Part shown: piece by piece, positions 1 to 6,980 of the stretch | Numbering within the stretch: position 1 is the first letter of the stretch | Layout: every line of letters starts with the position of its first letter | Assembly (NCBI GenBank): GCA_021828745.1 | Contig: JAJZDE010000011.1 | Coordinates: 1 to 26,091, forward strand | Length of the DNA: 26,091 bases | Reading direction: 5' to 3' | Origin: Pseudomonadota bacterium | Lineage (GTDB): Bacteria > Pseudomonadota > Gammaproteobacteria > Burkholderiales > Ferrovaceae | The notes under the pieces: generated by a model | Seen by the model: only the letters and a program-made list of their open reading frames with translations | Told to the model about the DNA's origin: nothing | The model's database searches: none | Translations under genes and position numbers: made by a program

Positions 1-123
1 CACCGGATAGGTCCAATAGAGGTCCTCCCGTTGCAGCAACGCCCAAACCTGCCGGGTGATCAAACCCGGATCCCCCGGGCCCAGGGAGGCGCCATACAGC
101 CGTCCGTAAGTCCGCGCGCTCAT
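1..123 (-). CDS. cbiL: Precorrin-2/cobalt-factor II C20-methyltransferase, 5' part only
   Basis: This is the first 41 codons of a gene that continues past the left edge. Its ATG (123-121) overlaps the cobL stop as ATGA, the usual sign of translational coupling. The N-terminus reads YGRLYGASLGPGDPGLIT. This is the glycine-rich GxGPGDP loop that opens the tetrapyrrole SAM-methyltransferase fold, and an early YG like this one is typical of CbiL/CobI. The family methylates C20 of (cobalt-)precorrin-2, the first methylation after sirohydrochlorin. The neighbouring corrin-ring genes support this assignment over siroheme synthase CysG. Only the N-terminus is visible, so the exact subfamily is inferred from context. 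Confidence 0.8.
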   Translation of the reverse strand, partial: MSARTYGRLYGASLGPGDPGLITRQVWALLQREDLYWTYPV

Positions 124-1415
124 GGACTGCCCACCGCAGGCACCGACTTTTCGGCGCACAGGATCCAGACCGGATTTTCGGCCTGCAAACGATGCATCTC
201 CAGAATGGGGCGACTCCGCGCCGCCTGCAGTTGAGTGACGTCCCACACGGTGGCAGAAGCCGCCAGACAGTCCAGAGCCGTGCCCAAATTTTCCAGGGTG
301 GCGAAGTTCATCACCAGATGCCCACCCGGACGCAGTCTTTCCAGGCAGAGCAGGATCAACTCGCGCAGTTCGCCCCCCGAACCACCGATGAATATGGCAT
401 CAGGATCGGGCCATTCCGCCAGGCCCTCCGGAGCTTTTCCCTGCCTCAGGGTGTAATTGGTCACCCGTAAACTGGCCCGATTTCTGAGGATGATGGCCGC
501 ATCCTCCGTGTTTTTCTCGATGGCATAAACGTGACCCTGCACACACAACCGGGCCGCCTCCAGCCCCACCGATCCCGAACCGGCACCGATGTCCCAGACC
601 ACACTGTCCCGCTGCAAGGCCATCCGTGCCAGGGAAACCACACGAACTTCGCGCTTGGTGATCAGCCCCTTGTCGGGTTTGCGTTGATCGAAACGCGCAT
701 CCTCCAAACCAAACAAGGGATCCTCCGGAACGGCGCAACGCCGCACCAACAGGACATTGGGCTCAGCAAAAACACGTTGGGACACGGCCGTGACGTCCAT
801 CCAGTCGTAAATGCACTCCCTGTCCTGCAAAAGACATTCCGCCACCGCCATCTCAAAATCTTCGGCCACTCCCTCCGCCAGCAACATGCGCGCGATCCGT
901 CCGGGCGTGTTTTCCGGACTGGTGAGAATCCCCACCAGTTTTTCTCGAACGAGCACTTGCAACACCCCATGGAGCCCATGCTCGGGACCTGCCCCCACAC
1001 GCCATTCGCCTGCATCACGACTGTGCACGGAGGCCATTCGCAACGTCTGCCAGGGTTGTTTCAAACGGGCGCAGGCGATCTGGATCAAGGAAAGGTTGGG
1101 TTCGATGAGGACCGCCGAGCGCCCCAATTTCTCCACCAGATATCCCCCGATACCGTGGCAAAGGGGATCTCCACTGGCCAGAATCACCACCCGCCGATGG
1201 CCTTGCCGAGCCTCGACGACCCACTGGGGAACCTGGGGCAAACGCCCCGTCAGATCCCGACACTCGGCATCGGCCCGGATCAGCGCCCGGAGCAATTCCA
1301 GGGTCCGCCCTCCCCCAATGACCAGATCCGCCTCCTGAACGCCCTTGAGGGCGGCGGGGGTCAATCCCTCCACGCCGTTGTCCAGTACGCCGATCACCAG
1401 ACAGGGTTCATCCAT
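120..1415 (-). CDS. cobL: Precorrin-6Y C5,15-methyltransferase (decarboxylating), CbiE-CbiT fusion
   Basis: This 431-residue bifunctional corrin-ring enzyme methylates C5 and C15 and decarboxylates the C12 acetate side chain of precorrin-6Y or its cobalt form. Residues about 1-205 are the CbiE-type tetrapyrrole methylase domain, with the ASGDPLCHGIG motif. Residues about 225-431 are the CbiT-type class I methyltransferase, with SAM loop VWDIGAGSGSVGLEAA. The length matches fused CobL, which is about 410-430 residues. The frame is open upstream to 1457, but I chose the ATG at 1415 because a strong GGAGG lies 6 nt before it and family proteins begin there. It overlaps the end of cbiD by 8 bp and is followed by cbiL through an ATGA overlap. 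The fusion is common in proteobacteria, whereas enterobacteria carry cbiE and cbiT separately. Confidence 0.95.
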   Translation of the reverse strand: MDEPCLVIGVLDNGVEGLTPAALKGVQEADLVIGGGRTLELLRALIRADAECRDLTGRLPQVPQWVVEARQGHRRVVILASGDPLCHGIGGYLVEKLGRSAVLIEPNLSLIQIACARLKQPWQTLRMASVHSRDAGEWRVGAGPEHGLHGVLQVLVREKLVGILTSPENTPGRIARMLLAEGVAEDFEMAVAECLLQDRECIYDWMDVTAVSQRVFAEPNVLLVRRCAVPEDPLFGLEDARFDQRKPDKGLITKREVRVVSLARMALQRDSVVWDIGAGSGSVGLEAARLCVQGHVYAIEKNTEDAAIILRNRASLRVTNYTLRQGKAPEGLAEWPDPDAIFIGGSGGELRELILLCLERLRPGGHLVMNFATLENLGTALDCLAASATVWDVTQLQAARSRPILEMHRLQAENPVWILCAEKSVPAVGSP

Positions 1416-2517
1416 GCCAATCCTCCCCGGAGACCCGTGCCAGTTCATGACCATCAAAATCGCACATCAGTACCTGCAGGGCAAATTTCCCCGGATAACG
1501 GCCATACAAGGTCTGTATCACCCGTTGACCCAAGGCTTCGTAAAATTCTGCGGTCAACCCCAATTCCTCCATCCGTTCACTGGCATAACGCGCCATCTCC
1601 GATTGCCGAATGGCGCGGCACACGTCTGCCGGCGCTCCCACCGTGGCCGCAATCTCTGCCAGCAGATCCGTGTCCACCGGGTTGCGGTTCGCGTGGGTAA
1701 TGGTTTCTCCCTGGGCGATCTTGGTCAGTTTTCCCACCATCCCGCCAATGATGACCCGTGCAATCCTGCACTTCACCACGGTATCGAGCGCATATTTCAA
1801 AAAATCCCCCATCTGCACGAAGCAGGCGGGAGCCAGATGGGGCAAGGCCCCCATGACAAACTTCTCGGTTCTCCCTCCGGTGGTCAGCACCACCGTGTCC
1901 TGTCCCTGATTGGCAGCCACTTCGATACCCTGGATGACGCTGGCCCGAAATGCAGCCGTCGAGTAAGGATGCACGATGCCCGTCGTCCCCAGAATGGAAA
2001 TCCCCCCCACAATGCCCAGACGGGAATTCAATGTCCGCTTGGCCAGAGTCTCGCCCCCCGGCACGGAGATACAGACCTCCAGGCCCTGCTGCACCAGGAC
2101 CGCCTGCGCCACCTGACGCACATTGGCCTCGATGTTGCGGCGCGGCACTGGATTGATGGCAGGCCCCCCCACCTCCAGTCCGAGTCCGGGCATGGTCACC
2201 GTACCCACCCCCTCGCCGCCCTTCAGGCGTACGGCCCCGGGCGCATCCGGCAACCACCGGACATCCGCGGTCAGTGCGGCCTTGTCCGTCACGTCCGGAT
2301 CATCGCCGGCATCCTTGATCACGACCGCATGGGCCGAAAAACCATCCGACTGCCCTTCGGATACGGCAAACCGGACCCTCTCCCCATTGGGCAAGTCACA
2401 TTCCACTTCTCCCGGCACCGAACCCTGAATCAGCCCAAGTACCGCTGCCCGGGCGGCGGCAGCGGAGCAGGCGCCGGTGGTAAATCCCTTGCGCGTGCCC
2501 TTTGGTTTTTTGTCCAT
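1408..2517 (-). CDS. cbiD: Cobalt-precorrin-5B C1-methyltransferase CbiD
   Basis: This 369-residue protein is CbiD, which methylates C1 during ring contraction in the anaerobic cobalamin route. The N-terminal signature GFTTGACSAAAARAA is diagnostic, and the glycine-rich stretch GIVGGISILGTTGIV in the middle is also typical. The length is normal for the family. The ATG at 2517 lies 9 bp after the cbiC stop, with no obvious Shine-Dalgarno sequence, so translation probably depends on coupling to cbiC. CbiD replaces the oxygen-dependent CobG/CobF steps. Together with cbiX it shows that cobalt is inserted early, so the pathway is of the anaerobic type even though a quinol oxidase is encoded next door. 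Confidence 0.96.
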   Translation of the reverse strand: MDKKPKGTRKGFTTGACSAAAARAAVLGLIQGSVPGEVECDLPNGERVRFAVSEGQSDGFSAHAVVIKDAGDDPDVTDKAALTADVRWLPDAPGAVRLKGGEGVGTVTMPGLGLEVGGPAINPVPRRNIEANVRQVAQAVLVQQGLEVCISVPGGETLAKRTLNSRLGIVGGISILGTTGIVHPYSTAAFRASVIQGIEVAANQGQDTVVLTTGGRTEKFVMGALPHLAPACFVQMGDFLKYALDTVVKCRIARVIIGGMVGKLTKIAQGETITHANRNPVDTDLLAEIAATVGAPADVCRAIRQSEMARYASERMEELGLTAEFYEALGQRVIQTLYGRYPGKFALQVLMCDFDGHELARVSGEDWHG

Positions 2518-2526
2518 GGACGCGGT

Positions 2527-3195
2527 TCAAAAAAGATCGGCGTGGACTTCAGCCAGAGCCAACAAGGCATGGAGGACGGCCACCACCAGAGTGGATCCCC
2601 CCTTTCGGCCCTCGATGAGTATCCAGGGGCATTCCGTACTCTGACTCAACAGGCTTTTTGATTCGGCCGCAGAGACGAAACCCACGGGCATCCCGATGAT
2701 CAGAGCCGGCCGGACCTGATCTTCCCGCACCATTCGCAAAATCTCGAGGAGTGCGGTGGGCGCATTTCCGATGGCCACGATACTCCCATCCAGCAACTGT
2801 CGTGCCCGAGCTTTGCGCATGGCCTGAACCGCGCGCGTCGTGTGCTGGATTTGGGCCTGAACGATCACATCCTCATCAGAAATGAACTGGTGGGACTGCA
2901 TCCCGTAATGTTCCAGACGCGGTTTGGACAGACCCACACAGATCATTTCCACATCGGCAACGATGGGCGCCCCGCTTCGAATGGCCTGAAGCCCCGCCTC
3001 GATGGCTAGAGGATGAAAACGGGTCAACCCGTTGAAGTCAAAATCCGCCGATGCATGGATCATGCGTCGAACCACCTGCCATTGAGCATCGGAGTAAGCA
3101 TGGGGGCCTGCTTCACGATCCACGATGGCAAAGGAATCATGTTCGATGCGCCGTCCCGCATCGGTGAGTTGTTCGGTGATGATCGGAGTTTTCAT
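2527..3195 (-). CDS. cbiC: Precorrin-8X / cobalt-precorrin-8 methylmutase
   Basis: This 222-residue CbiC/CobH enzyme moves the C11 methyl group to C12, giving (cobalt-)hydrogenobyrinate. The RRMIHASADFDF segment carries His47, which corresponds to the catalytic histidine of CobH. The later IGNAPTALLEILRM and PALIIGMPVGFVSAAESK segments are strongly conserved in the family. The length is close to the usual 210-225 residues. The ATG at 3195 follows the cbiX stop by 9 bp, and the stop lies 9 bp before cbiD, so it is inside the cbi operon. Nothing is missing or odd in the reading frame. Confidence 0.96.
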   Translation of the reverse strand: MKTPIITEQLTDAGRRIEHDSFAIVDREAGPHAYSDAQWQVVRRMIHASADFDFNGLTRFHPLAIEAGLQAIRSGAPIVADVEMICVGLSKPRLEHYGMQSHQFISDEDVIVQAQIQHTTRAVQAMRKARARQLLDGSIVAIGNAPTALLEILRMVREDQVRPALIIGMPVGFVSAAESKSLLSQSTECPWILIEGRKGGSTLVVAVLHALLALAEVHADLF

Positions 3196-3204
3196 GGCCC
3201 GGAC

Positions 3205-4071
3205 CTACTGGACGGAAGCAACCACGGGAGGATGGTCGTGCACATGGCCACCCTGTCCATGATCCGCAGAAAATTCACGGTATTTGCAGCCATCGCATTC
3301 CATCATGTGCTGGGCGGCGGGATCCGTCGCCTCCCGGATTCGTTGCTCCAGCAGCGCATAGATCTCCTCCTCAAACCCGAAATAACTGGACAAGGCAAAA
3401 CGCACCTGCGGATATTGTACTTCGAGCGCGCCGACCTGACGGCGAATGCGCTCGATCAGCGTACCGGTGAACAGATAGAAAGGCAATACGACGATTTGCC
3501 GCGCCTCCAGTTTGACCTGCCGTTGGACCACCGATTCCAGACGGGGATAGGTAATTCCCGTAAAAGCGATATCCACCCAGGGGTGAACGCCTTCCTCGTA
3601 GAGCCAGCGTGCCATTTTTGCCACTTCGCCATTGGCCACACGGTCCGAAGAGCCACGCCCCAGAAGAACGATCCCCGTGTTGTGAGGATCCGGCATATCC
3701 AATTGGGCCAGGGCATGGGCCAGATTGCGTTTGAGAATCGCCAGGATTTTGGTGTTCGCCCCCAGATGCGGGCAATAGATGAATTCCACCGCCGGATAAC
3801 GCAGACGCGCCTGCTCGATATGCTCCGGAATCTCCATTTTGACGTGACCTGCCGCATTCAGAATAAGCGGGACGACCACGACCCGCCCACCGCGCTGGGC
3901 TGCCCTACTCAATCCCTCTTCGACCAGAATCTCCGCAAATTCGATGAAACAGACCTCGATGTTCCACTGAGGTTGGCGGCAGCGCCATTGTTCCGCAAAG
4001 AATTCGATTTCCTGGTTGCCGCTCCGTTCCCGGGAACCATGCCCCACCAGCAAAATGGTTTCATTCTTCAT
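3205..4071 (-). CDS. cbiX: Sirohydrochlorin cobaltochelatase, long CbiX with MxCxxC tail
   Basis: This 288-residue chelatase inserts Co2+ into sirohydrochlorin, committing it to cobalamin. Two CbiX/CbiK-like half domains are present, at about residues 1-125 and 130-250. The first carries the metal-binding histidines: His11 in LLVGHGSR and His76 in NAAGHVKMEIP. The C-terminal tail holds MECDGC (about 257-262), the MxCxxC pattern known to hold a redox-active [4Fe-4S] cluster in long CbiX proteins. After it comes a His-rich stretch (HGQGGHVHDH) that may hold or buffer metal. The frame is open to 4224, but the ATG at 4071 is preceded by GGAG at 7 nt, overlaps the cbiF stop as ATGA, and matches the family start. 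I am confident of the function; the cluster is inferred from the motif. Confidence 0.95.
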   Translation of the reverse strand: MKNETILLVGHGSRERSGNQEIEFFAEQWRCRQPQWNIEVCFIEFAEILVEEGLSRAAQRGGRVVVVPLILNAAGHVKMEIPEHIEQARLRYPAVEFIYCPHLGANTKILAILKRNLAHALAQLDMPDPHNTGIVLLGRGSSDRVANGEVAKMARWLYEEGVHPWVDIAFTGITYPRLESVVQRQVKLEARQIVVLPFYLFTGTLIERIRRQVGALEVQYPQVRFALSSYFGFEEEIYALLEQRIREATDPAAQHMMECDGCKYREFSADHGQGGHVHDHPPVVASVQ

Positions 4072-4865
4072 GAGAGATCTCCGGATTCCTTGCTTGCCTT
4101 GCGATAACGATGGGAAAACGCGCCATCGTAAAGTTTCGAACGTTTGATTTCGGCCCATCCCCGGGCCCCCAAGGCAGGACTGACGATGATCATGGCCTGA
4201 CTGCCAATTTTTTCCCGTCGGCACCGCTCACGGATATCGGCCAACGTCCCCCGCACGATCTTTTCTTCCCCAGGCCAACTGGCTTTTTGTACCACCAGCA
4301 CCGGGCTGTCCTCCGCCCATCCTGCCGCGCGCAGAGCACGCTGGATCTCGGGAAAGAGGGTGATGGACAGAAAGAGGCATAAGGTACAATGATGTGCGGC
4401 CAGGGACTCCAGATCTTCCCCGGCAGGCATCGGCGTACGTCCTGCCACCCGGGTCAAGATCACGGTCTGGGTCACCTCCGGCAGGGTCAGTGTCTCTCCT
4501 GCCGCGGCAGCAGCGGCCAATGCAGAAGAGACGCCGGGCACCACCGACCACTCGACCCGAGCCTCGTCCAACGCCCGCACCATTTCCACCAATGCGCCAT
4601 AGAGCCCGGGATCTCCCGTCTGGAGGCGAATCACGGTGACGTGGCGAGCCGTCTGTTCGATCAGCCACGCGGTAATCTCTTCCAAAGTCATGCCCTTGGA
4701 ATCCCGGATTTCGCAGTGGCTGGGCGCGTAACGGGTGGCCGCTTCATTCACCAGAGACCCTGCATACAGGATGGCATCTGCCTGCTGCAGCAACTTCACC
4801 CCCTTGAAGGTCAGAAGTTCGGGATCCCCGGGGCCCGCCCCAACGAACCATACCTTACCTGCCAT
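4068..4865 (-). CDS. cbiF: Precorrin-4 / cobalt-precorrin-4 C11-methyltransferase
   Basis: This 265-residue tetrapyrrole SAM-methyltransferase is CbiF/CobM, which methylates C11. The N-terminal WFVGAGPGDPELLTFKG loop, the YAGSLV segment near residue 34 and RLQTGDPGLYGAL near residue 80 are typical of CbiF. YAGSLVN in particular separates it from CbiL, CbiH and CysG. The length is slightly above the usual 250-257 residues because of a short basic C-terminal extension. It starts at ATG 4865, 53 bp after the cbiM stop, with GGGA 5 nt before the start. It ends in an ATGA overlap with cbiX. The 53-bp gap is the largest in the operon, and no terminator is visible in it. Confidence 0.95.
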   Translation of the reverse strand: MAGKVWFVGAGPGDPELLTFKGVKLLQQADAILYAGSLVNEAATRYAPSHCEIRDSKGMTLEEITAWLIEQTARHVTVIRLQTGDPGLYGALVEMVRALDEARVEWSVVPGVSSALAAAAAAGETLTLPEVTQTVILTRVAGRTPMPAGEDLESLAAHHCTLCLFLSITLFPEIQRALRAAGWAEDSPVLVVQKASWPGEEKIVRGTLADIRERCRREKIGSQAMIIVSPALGARGWAEIKRSKLYDGAFSHRYRKASKESGDLS

Positions 4866-4918
4866 GGGATTCCCAACCTTGCCTGAAAGAATCCGATGCC
4901 CCGGACAACGTCCAATGC

Positions 4919-5557
4919 TCAGCGCACGAGAGCTTCAACACGATACTCGAGACAGTGGCGGGCAATGGGGGAGTCCCGATGGCCTTTGAAAGCAACCAGC
5001 AGGGTCCAGGTCACTACCGGTTCGATCAGGACCAAGACCAGGTACGAGGCCGCAAAGGTGGCCCAGGCCGAAAGTGGTGTGGGAATCTCGCTGAGCGACA
5101 GCCAGAACCCCACCATCAAGGTCACGCCACTGTAATAAAGCGCATCGAGTTTGAGAATGGTTTTGAGATCGGCCGTTTTCAAACGGTGTCCCACCGTGCC
5201 ATGCAGCAGCACCAGAGGTATGGCCAGCGACAGGGTATTCACCCCCAAATGCACGAGGTCCGTGGGAACGAACAGGAGCCCCTGCAGGAGCAGGCCCAGG
5301 CCAAAACCCAACAGGGTCGGCACGAAGCCGAAGATGAGGTAGATGGGCATGGCCCCGACGAAATGCAATTCCGAGGGGCCGACCGGGAGGTGGTACATCT
5401 GCATGAACAGAGTGAAAAAAACCGCCGCAATGGCGGTACGAATCACCATCGTGGGCTGGCGGAGCAGAGCAAGACTCTGACTGCCCAAAACCCCAAGTGC
5501 CGTCACGTTCGCCACGGCGATTTTGGCGGAAGAAATATAACCTGGTTCGATATGCAT
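4919..5557 (-). CDS. cbiM: CbiM-like cobalt uptake membrane protein (ECF-type S component)
   Basis: This 212-residue integral membrane protein has about six hydrophobic segments. It begins MHIEPG, and CbiM/NikM proteins keep His2 because the free amino terminus and that histidine bind the Co2+ or Ni2+ ion. As the first gene after the cobalamin riboswitch, it most likely brings cobalt into the cell for the downstream chelatase. No cbiN, cbiQ or cbiO gene is in the window, so it is either a stand-alone transporter or uses ECF parts encoded elsewhere. The Shine-Dalgarno AAGGGA lies 6 nt before the ATG at 5557 and can be masked by the hairpin at 5564-5591. The family is clear; cobalt over nickel is inferred from context. 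Confidence 0.88.
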   Translation of the reverse strand: MHIEPGYISSAKIAVANVTALGVLGSQSLALLRQPTMVIRTAIAAVFFTLFMQMYHLPVGPSELHFVGAMPIYLIFGFVPTLLGFGLGLLLQGLLFVPTDLVHLGVNTLSLAIPLVLLHGTVGHRLKTADLKTILKLDALYYSGVTLMVGFWLSLSEIPTPLSAWATFAASYLVLVLIEPVVTWTLLVAFKGHRDSPIARHCLEYRVEALVR

Positions 5558-5709
5558 GACGATTCCCTTATATGATCAAGACAGTAAGGGAGTGAGGCAG
5601 GAATACCGAGTGATCGGCAGACATCCCTGATCTTCAAGCCATTGCAAAGAACCCAGCCTTCGCCTGACCCGTTACCGCCCACACCCCGTGGCTACAACAC
5701 TTCAATGAA
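5558..5709 (-). other. Leader between riboswitch aptamer and cbiM
   Basis: About 150 nt of untranslated leader separates the aptamer from the cbiM start. Apart from the Shine-Dalgarno hairpin at its downstream end I see no coding sequence and no GC-rich stem followed by a T tract. The leader is longer than the expression platform alone would need, and its remaining function is unknown. Confidence 0.5.
5564..5591 (-). promoter_or_regulatory. Hairpin that masks the cbiM ribosome-binding site
   Basis: On the minus strand TCCCTTA (5591-5585) and TAAGGGA (5570-5564) are perfect 7-bp complements separated by a 14-nt loop. The second arm contains the cbiM Shine-Dalgarno AAGGGA, 6 nt before the ATG at 5557. 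No run of U follows, so it does not look like a terminator. It fits an expression platform in which ligand binding to the upstream riboswitch favours masking of the ribosome-binding site. The pairing is seen in the sequence; the switching is inferred. Confidence 0.65.
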
Positions 5710-5900
5710 TACAGGCCGGTCTTCTGGCTTACCTTCGACGAAGCACCCACCTTCCCACACCCTCAACGGCGCAGTGGCTCTCAGGTACTCCTCAGGATTA
5801 CAGCAGCGGGGGCTACGCCGGAATCATGCAGGGTCTTCCCGCATTCACCGAACTTCCCGTTTCACCTCTGGACGCGATAACGCGCACAGTGGCACCTGTA
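5710..5900 (-). promoter_or_regulatory. Cobalamin (B12) riboswitch aptamer
   Basis: Read on the minus strand, the segment shows the cobalamin-riboswitch landmarks in order. The 5' AGGTGCC is followed by GGGAAGTTCGGTG, then ATTCCGG leading into GCCCCCGCTGCTGTAA, the B12 box GAGCCACTG (complement of CAGTGGC at 5772-5778), and AAGCCAGAAGACC near the 3' end. The closing P1 helix is visible as TACAGG (5900-5895) pairing with CCTGTA (5715-5710). It lies upstream of cbiM and the corrin-ring genes, which such elements repress when coenzyme B12 is plentiful. The class is clear; the exact 5' and 3' ends are set by P1. Confidence 0.93.
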
Positions 5901-5911
5901 TCAAGGGATGC

Positions 5912-5917
5912 AGTATA
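5912..5917 (-). promoter_or_regulatory. Candidate -10 box for the riboswitch-cbi operon
   Basis: TATACT on the minus strand lies about 12 nt before the first base of riboswitch helix P1. Transcription would then start near 5905, just ahead of the aptamer, as expected. I see no convincing -35 hexamer at 16-18 nt spacing. Confidence 0.5.
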
Positions 5918-6064
5918 AACCATTCGCCAGAAGCCCGTCGGACTTCGTGCTGTGTCCCGAAAAGGATTTGATACAACTGGCACACCCCCCTTCTGAGATC
6001 ATGGCGGGTAGTCATTTTTCGGCAGGTGGCCTGTTAAACTCCACGGAAGCCAAGGGAGGAATCG
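5918..6064. other. Divergent intergenic region between cbi and cyo operons
   Basis: About 150 bp separate the cbi -10 box from cyoA. The plus strand has a weak extended -10-like TGTTAAACT (6032-6040) and a strong AAGGGAGGA Shine-Dalgarno ending 4 nt before the cyoA ATG. No good -35 and no clear operator were found. The cyo promoter must lie here, but I cannot place it firmly. Confidence 0.4.
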
Positions 6065-6976
6065 ATGAAGAAATGGATCATTCCATGGACAGGCGCGCTG
6101 TTGCTTTGCCCTTCCTGGTTATGGGCGTGTACCGGGAACTGCGGAGATCAATGGGCGGTGCTGACCCCGCGCGGCACGATTGCCGGCCACGAAAAAACCC
6201 TGATTCTGACGGCCCTGGGCCTGATGCTGCTGGTGGTAGTTCCCGTCATTCTCATGACCTTTCTGTTCGCCTGGAAATACCGCGCCTCCAACCCGCGGGC
6301 AGACTACGATCCGGACTGGGATCATTCCATCCTCATCGAAGGGGTGGTCTGGACCATCCCGACCCTGATCGTAGCCGTGCTGGGCTACCTCGTCTGGACA
6401 TCCTCCCATGCCCTGAGCCCCTATCGACCCATCGCTTCGCGGCAACCCACGCTCGAAGTACAAGTGGTGGCCATGGACTGGAAATGGCTGTTCATTTACC
6501 CGGAGTGGCACATTGCCACCGTCAATCAACTGGTCATTCCCACAGGTGTCCCCGTTCACTTCAGCCTGACGTCCGATGCGGTGATGAGTTCTTTTTTCAT
6601 CCCGCAATTGGGTGGACAAATCTACGCCATGGCCGGCATGAAAACCCACCTGCATCTGATCGCCGACCAGCCCGGCATCTTTCAGGGCTATAACACCCAG
6701 TTCAGCGGGCAGGGTTTTTCCGGCATGATGTTTGAAACCGTGGCGACTTCCGGTGAAGCATTTCAACAATGGGTTCATCAGGTTGAAACCGGCGGTCAGG
6801 TACTCGATCGCGCCACCTTTGCCGCCCTGGAAAAACCTTCCATCAATGAGGCACCCCGTCTCTTCGCTCTGGCGCTACCGGACCTTTTCGACCGCATCCT
6901 ATCCCAGGACAGCACGCTCCGGCCGATGACGATGACGTCTCATTCCCCCGCCCCCATGACTGCCATCGAGGATTGA
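6065..6976 (+). CDS. cyoA: Cytochrome bo3 ubiquinol oxidase subunit II
   Basis: This 303-residue subunit II belongs to a haem-copper quinol oxidase. The N-terminus is a signal peptide ending in a lipobox-like LWAC, so Cys22 may carry lipid as in E. coli CyoA. Two membrane helices follow (about 40-65 and 85-110). The periplasmic cupredoxin domain contains [30 protein letters not shown] and [10 protein letters not shown]. The last replaces the Cys-His copper ligands of the CuA site, which marks a quinol oxidase and not a cytochrome c oxidase. A strong GGAGG lies 5 nt before the ATG. The gene ends 4 bp before cyoB. The protein is close in sequence to CyoA, with a short Ser/Thr/Pro-rich C-terminal tail. 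Confidence 0.97.
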   Translation: MKKWIIPWTGALLLCPSWLWACTGNCGDQWAVLTPRGTIAGHEKTLILTALGLMLLVVVPVILMTFLFAWKYRASNPRADYDPDWDHSILIEGVVWTIPTLIVAVLGYLVWTSSHALSPYRPIASRQPTLEVQVVAMDWKWLFIYPEWHIATVNQLVIPTGVPVHFSLTSDAVMSSFFIPQLGGQIYAMAGMKTHLHLIADQPGIFQGYNTQFSGQGFSGMMFETVATSGEAFQQWVHQVETGGQVLDRATFAALEKPSINEAPRLFALALPDLFDRILSQDSTLRPMTMTSHSPAPMTAIED

Positions 6977-6980
6977 CCCC

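Noticed and set aside
531..2661. Two long plus-strand frames of 389 and 438 codons opposite cobL and cbiD
   Set aside because: They are antisense to two well-supported cobalamin genes. The translations are His/Gln/Pro-rich, show no family motif, and have no credible ribosome-binding site.
5642..5971. A 109-codon plus-strand frame in the cbiM-cyoA gap
   Set aside because: It reads through the antisense of the cobalamin riboswitch and has no Shine-Dalgarno or known domain.
5978..5983. TGGCAC upstream of cyoA as a possible sigma-54 -24 element
   Set aside because: No GC element with the required spacing follows; the next bases are a run of C and then TTCT.
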